Positions 59,123 to 60,219 of a stretch of DNA of 60,219 nucleotides are shown here, piece after piece (the stretch's first letter is position 1; each line of letters begins with the position of its first letter). Under the pieces are notes generated by a model. It searched no databases. It saw only the letters and a program-made list of their open reading frames with translations, and was not told the origin of the DNA. The stretch covers positions 1 through 60,219 of the forward strand of contig JACIWL010000006.1 of assembly GCA_014360995.1 (NCBI GenBank). The letters are read 5' to 3'. The position numbers and the translations under genes were made by a program. Source of the stretch: Candidatus Bipolaricaulota bacterium. Its GTDB lineage: Bacteria; Bipolaricaulota; Bipolaricaulia; Bipolaricaulales; Bipolaricaulaceae.

Positions 59123-60219
59123 TAGCGGTGGCGACGGTGGCGCCGCTCCCCCTTGTTTTTGGCGTTCCCGAAATTCGCCGCCACTTTGGGCTTGGCCTCA
59201 GGCCGAAGAAGGGCGCGGAGAAGGCGGGCGTAACCCGCCGCAGCCCTCTGTAAATCGGCCACCGGAACGCGCTCGTCGGGCTGATGGGCCAAGCGTTCGT
59301 CGCCCGGGCCAAAGCCCACGGTGGGGATGCCCCGCCGGCCGCAGGACTCCACCCCGTCCGTGGAAAAGCGCCAGATCCGAAACGGAGGACATCCCAGGGC
59401 CTCCCAGGCCAGCCGGACCCAAGGGTGATCGGGTTCCATGTACCAAGCGGGAAAGAAAAGCTTTGCCCGCACCACTTCGCCGGTGTAGAAGCGAAGGTCC
59501 ATCTCTTCCAGAGCTACCTCTGCTCCGATCCCCTGGTAGTCAGCAAGGACGGAAGCCTCCGTCTCCCCCAAAACCACGCGCCGGTCGAGGAGGGCCAAAC
59601 ACCGGTCGGGGATGACCGGTCCCTGGCCATCAGCGCTCACGAACACCGGGGCCACCGAGCCCTGGCCGAGCAGGGGGTCCTCGGGAAGGGGGGTGCGCAG
59701 AGCATGCCCTAGGGCGTGGATCATCTTCTCGATCGCGTTTTCCCCGAGTTCCGGCATGGAGGCGTGGGCCGCCTTTCCCCGCGCGAGAACGCGGATCACC
59801 GCCCGGCCGCGATGCCCAATGCCCAAGCGGAGGTCAGTGGGCTCCCCAAGGATTACCAGGTCCGGCTTTTCCAAGGAGTCAAGGACCAGGCCCAGGGCCA
59901 CGCCCTCGGCAGTCTCCTCATGGGGCACGTACACCAAATAAAGCGTCCCCTGGATTTCGGGGGCGGCCTGGGCCGCGCCGGCGATCTGGGCGGCGATGGC
60001 TCCCTTCATGTCCACCGCCCCGCGCCCATAGAGAAAGCCCTCCCGGATCTCCCCGGCGAACGGGGGCAAGGTCCACCCCTCGCCCGCCGGCACCGTGTCC
60101 ATGTGGCCCGTGACCACCACCACCGGGCCTTCCCCCCGCTGAACCCGGCCGACCACCGTTCCTAACGGACCCCGTTCGGCCTCACAAAAGCTACGCAGCT
60201 GGGAGAGGAGAAAATCCGC
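59122..60219 (-). CDS. M20-family metallopeptidase (ArgE/DapE/ACY1-like), N terminus outside window
   Basis: The frame is open to the window edge; upstream of GTG 60156 it reads ADFLLSQLRSFCEAERGPLG, which is the expected sequence before the catalytic part, so the start lies beyond 60219. Metal and catalytic residues are present: VVTGHMDTVPAG, FLYGRGAVDMKGAIAAQI, PHEETAEGVALG with the general-base Glu pair, and GEPTDLRLGIGHRG, AAHASMPELGENAIEKM. GVESCGRRGIPTVGFGPG and LAHQPDERVPVADL complete the family. Substrates may be N-acetylated or succinylated amino acids or peptides. An odd Arg/His-rich tail (ERRHRRHR) closes it. Confidence 0.9.
   Translation of the reverse strand, partial: ADFLLSQLRSFCEAERGPLGTVVGRVQRGEGPVVVVTGHMDTVPAGEGWTLPPFAGEIREGFLYGRGAVDMKGAIAAQIAGAAQAAPEIQGTLYLVYVPHEETAEGVALGLVLDSLEKPDLVILGEPTDLRLGIGHRGRAVIRVLARGKAAHASMPELGENAIEKMIHALGHALRTPLPEDPLLGQGSVAPVFVSADGQGPVIPDRCLALLDRRVVLGETEASVLADYQGIGAEVALEEMDLRFYTGEVVRAKLFFPAWYMEPDHPWVRLAWEALGCPPFRIWRFSTDGVESCGRRGIPTVGFGPGDERLAHQPDERVPVADLQRAAAGYARLLRALLRPEAKPKVAANFGNAKNKGERRHRRHR

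Overview
The window is a gene-dense, roughly 60% G+C stretch of a bacterial chromosome in which genes typically overlap by 4 to 20 bases or nearly abut. The mixture of genes (tungsten-type aldehyde:ferredoxin oxidoreductase, 4Fe-4S uracil-DNA glycosylase, archaeal-like TruD, NikR, a K+-dependent membrane pyrophosphatase, an ADP-forming acyl-CoA synthetase, a coiled-coil envelope protein) points to an anaerobic, probably thermophilic, deep-branching bacterium. A Bipolaricaulota/Acetothermia-like organism is my best guess, but this is inference from gene content only and no marker in the window proves it.

Layout. 1-1.2 kb: end of a methyltransferase, a 222-bp element with long inverted ends, and a damaged HEPN/MNT pair. 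1.2-3.8 kb: a BtpA / PfkB kinase / GNAT operon. 3.9-10.2 kb: TruD (interrupted by one in-frame UGA), a ThiF-like E1 enzyme, TPR protein, family-4 UDG, tRNA-Gly, phosphoglycerate kinase and a DUF151 nuclease. 10.2-14.3 kb: glmS-smpB facing prfA and rpiA. 14.3-20.3 kb: acetate/acyl-CoA metabolism, with an acyl-CoA synthetase fused to an acetyltransferase, an OFA-type transporter and AMP-forming Acs. 20.4-23.9 kb: DUF502, accD, accA, an FNR-like regulator and a hydrogenase-type protease. 24-31.4 kb: uvrA-rmuC-AOR followed by mobB-MFS on the minus strand. 31.5-36.8 kb: NikR, an SH3 lipoprotein, glycogen synthase, a NosD-like beta-helix protein and serS.

36.8-39.1 kb is the only clearly foreign stretch: an AT-rich galactokinase cut off by a decayed IS256-family element. 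39.2-47 kb: an RNase Z-like protein, class III aminotransferase, GH13 amylase, an ABC-2 exporter, a GNAT and the membrane pyrophosphatase. 47.2-53.6 kb: a coiled-coil envelope protein, then a small HTH gene translationally coupled to a very short SMC with ScpA and ScpB, followed by S9, L31 and DUF1385. 53.6-57.1 kb: a minus-strand operon DUF2227-efp-asp23-asp23-amaP-nusB-PHP. 57.1-60.2 kb: CIRCE-controlled groES-groEL and an M20 peptidase that runs off the end.

The most interesting signals are: (1) several genes whose -10 hexamer lies only 5-11 bases before the start codon, implying leaderless mRNAs; (2) a compact 817-residue SMC headed by an HTH gene whose promoter carries a perfect palindrome; (3) the single UGA in truD; (4) the ADP-forming acyl-CoA synthetase-acetyltransferase fusion that keeps its catalytic histidine and sits near Acs, its likely substrate; and (5) accDA joined to an FNR-like regulator with a possible Fe-S cluster. 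No CRISPR array, prophage or obvious defence island is present.
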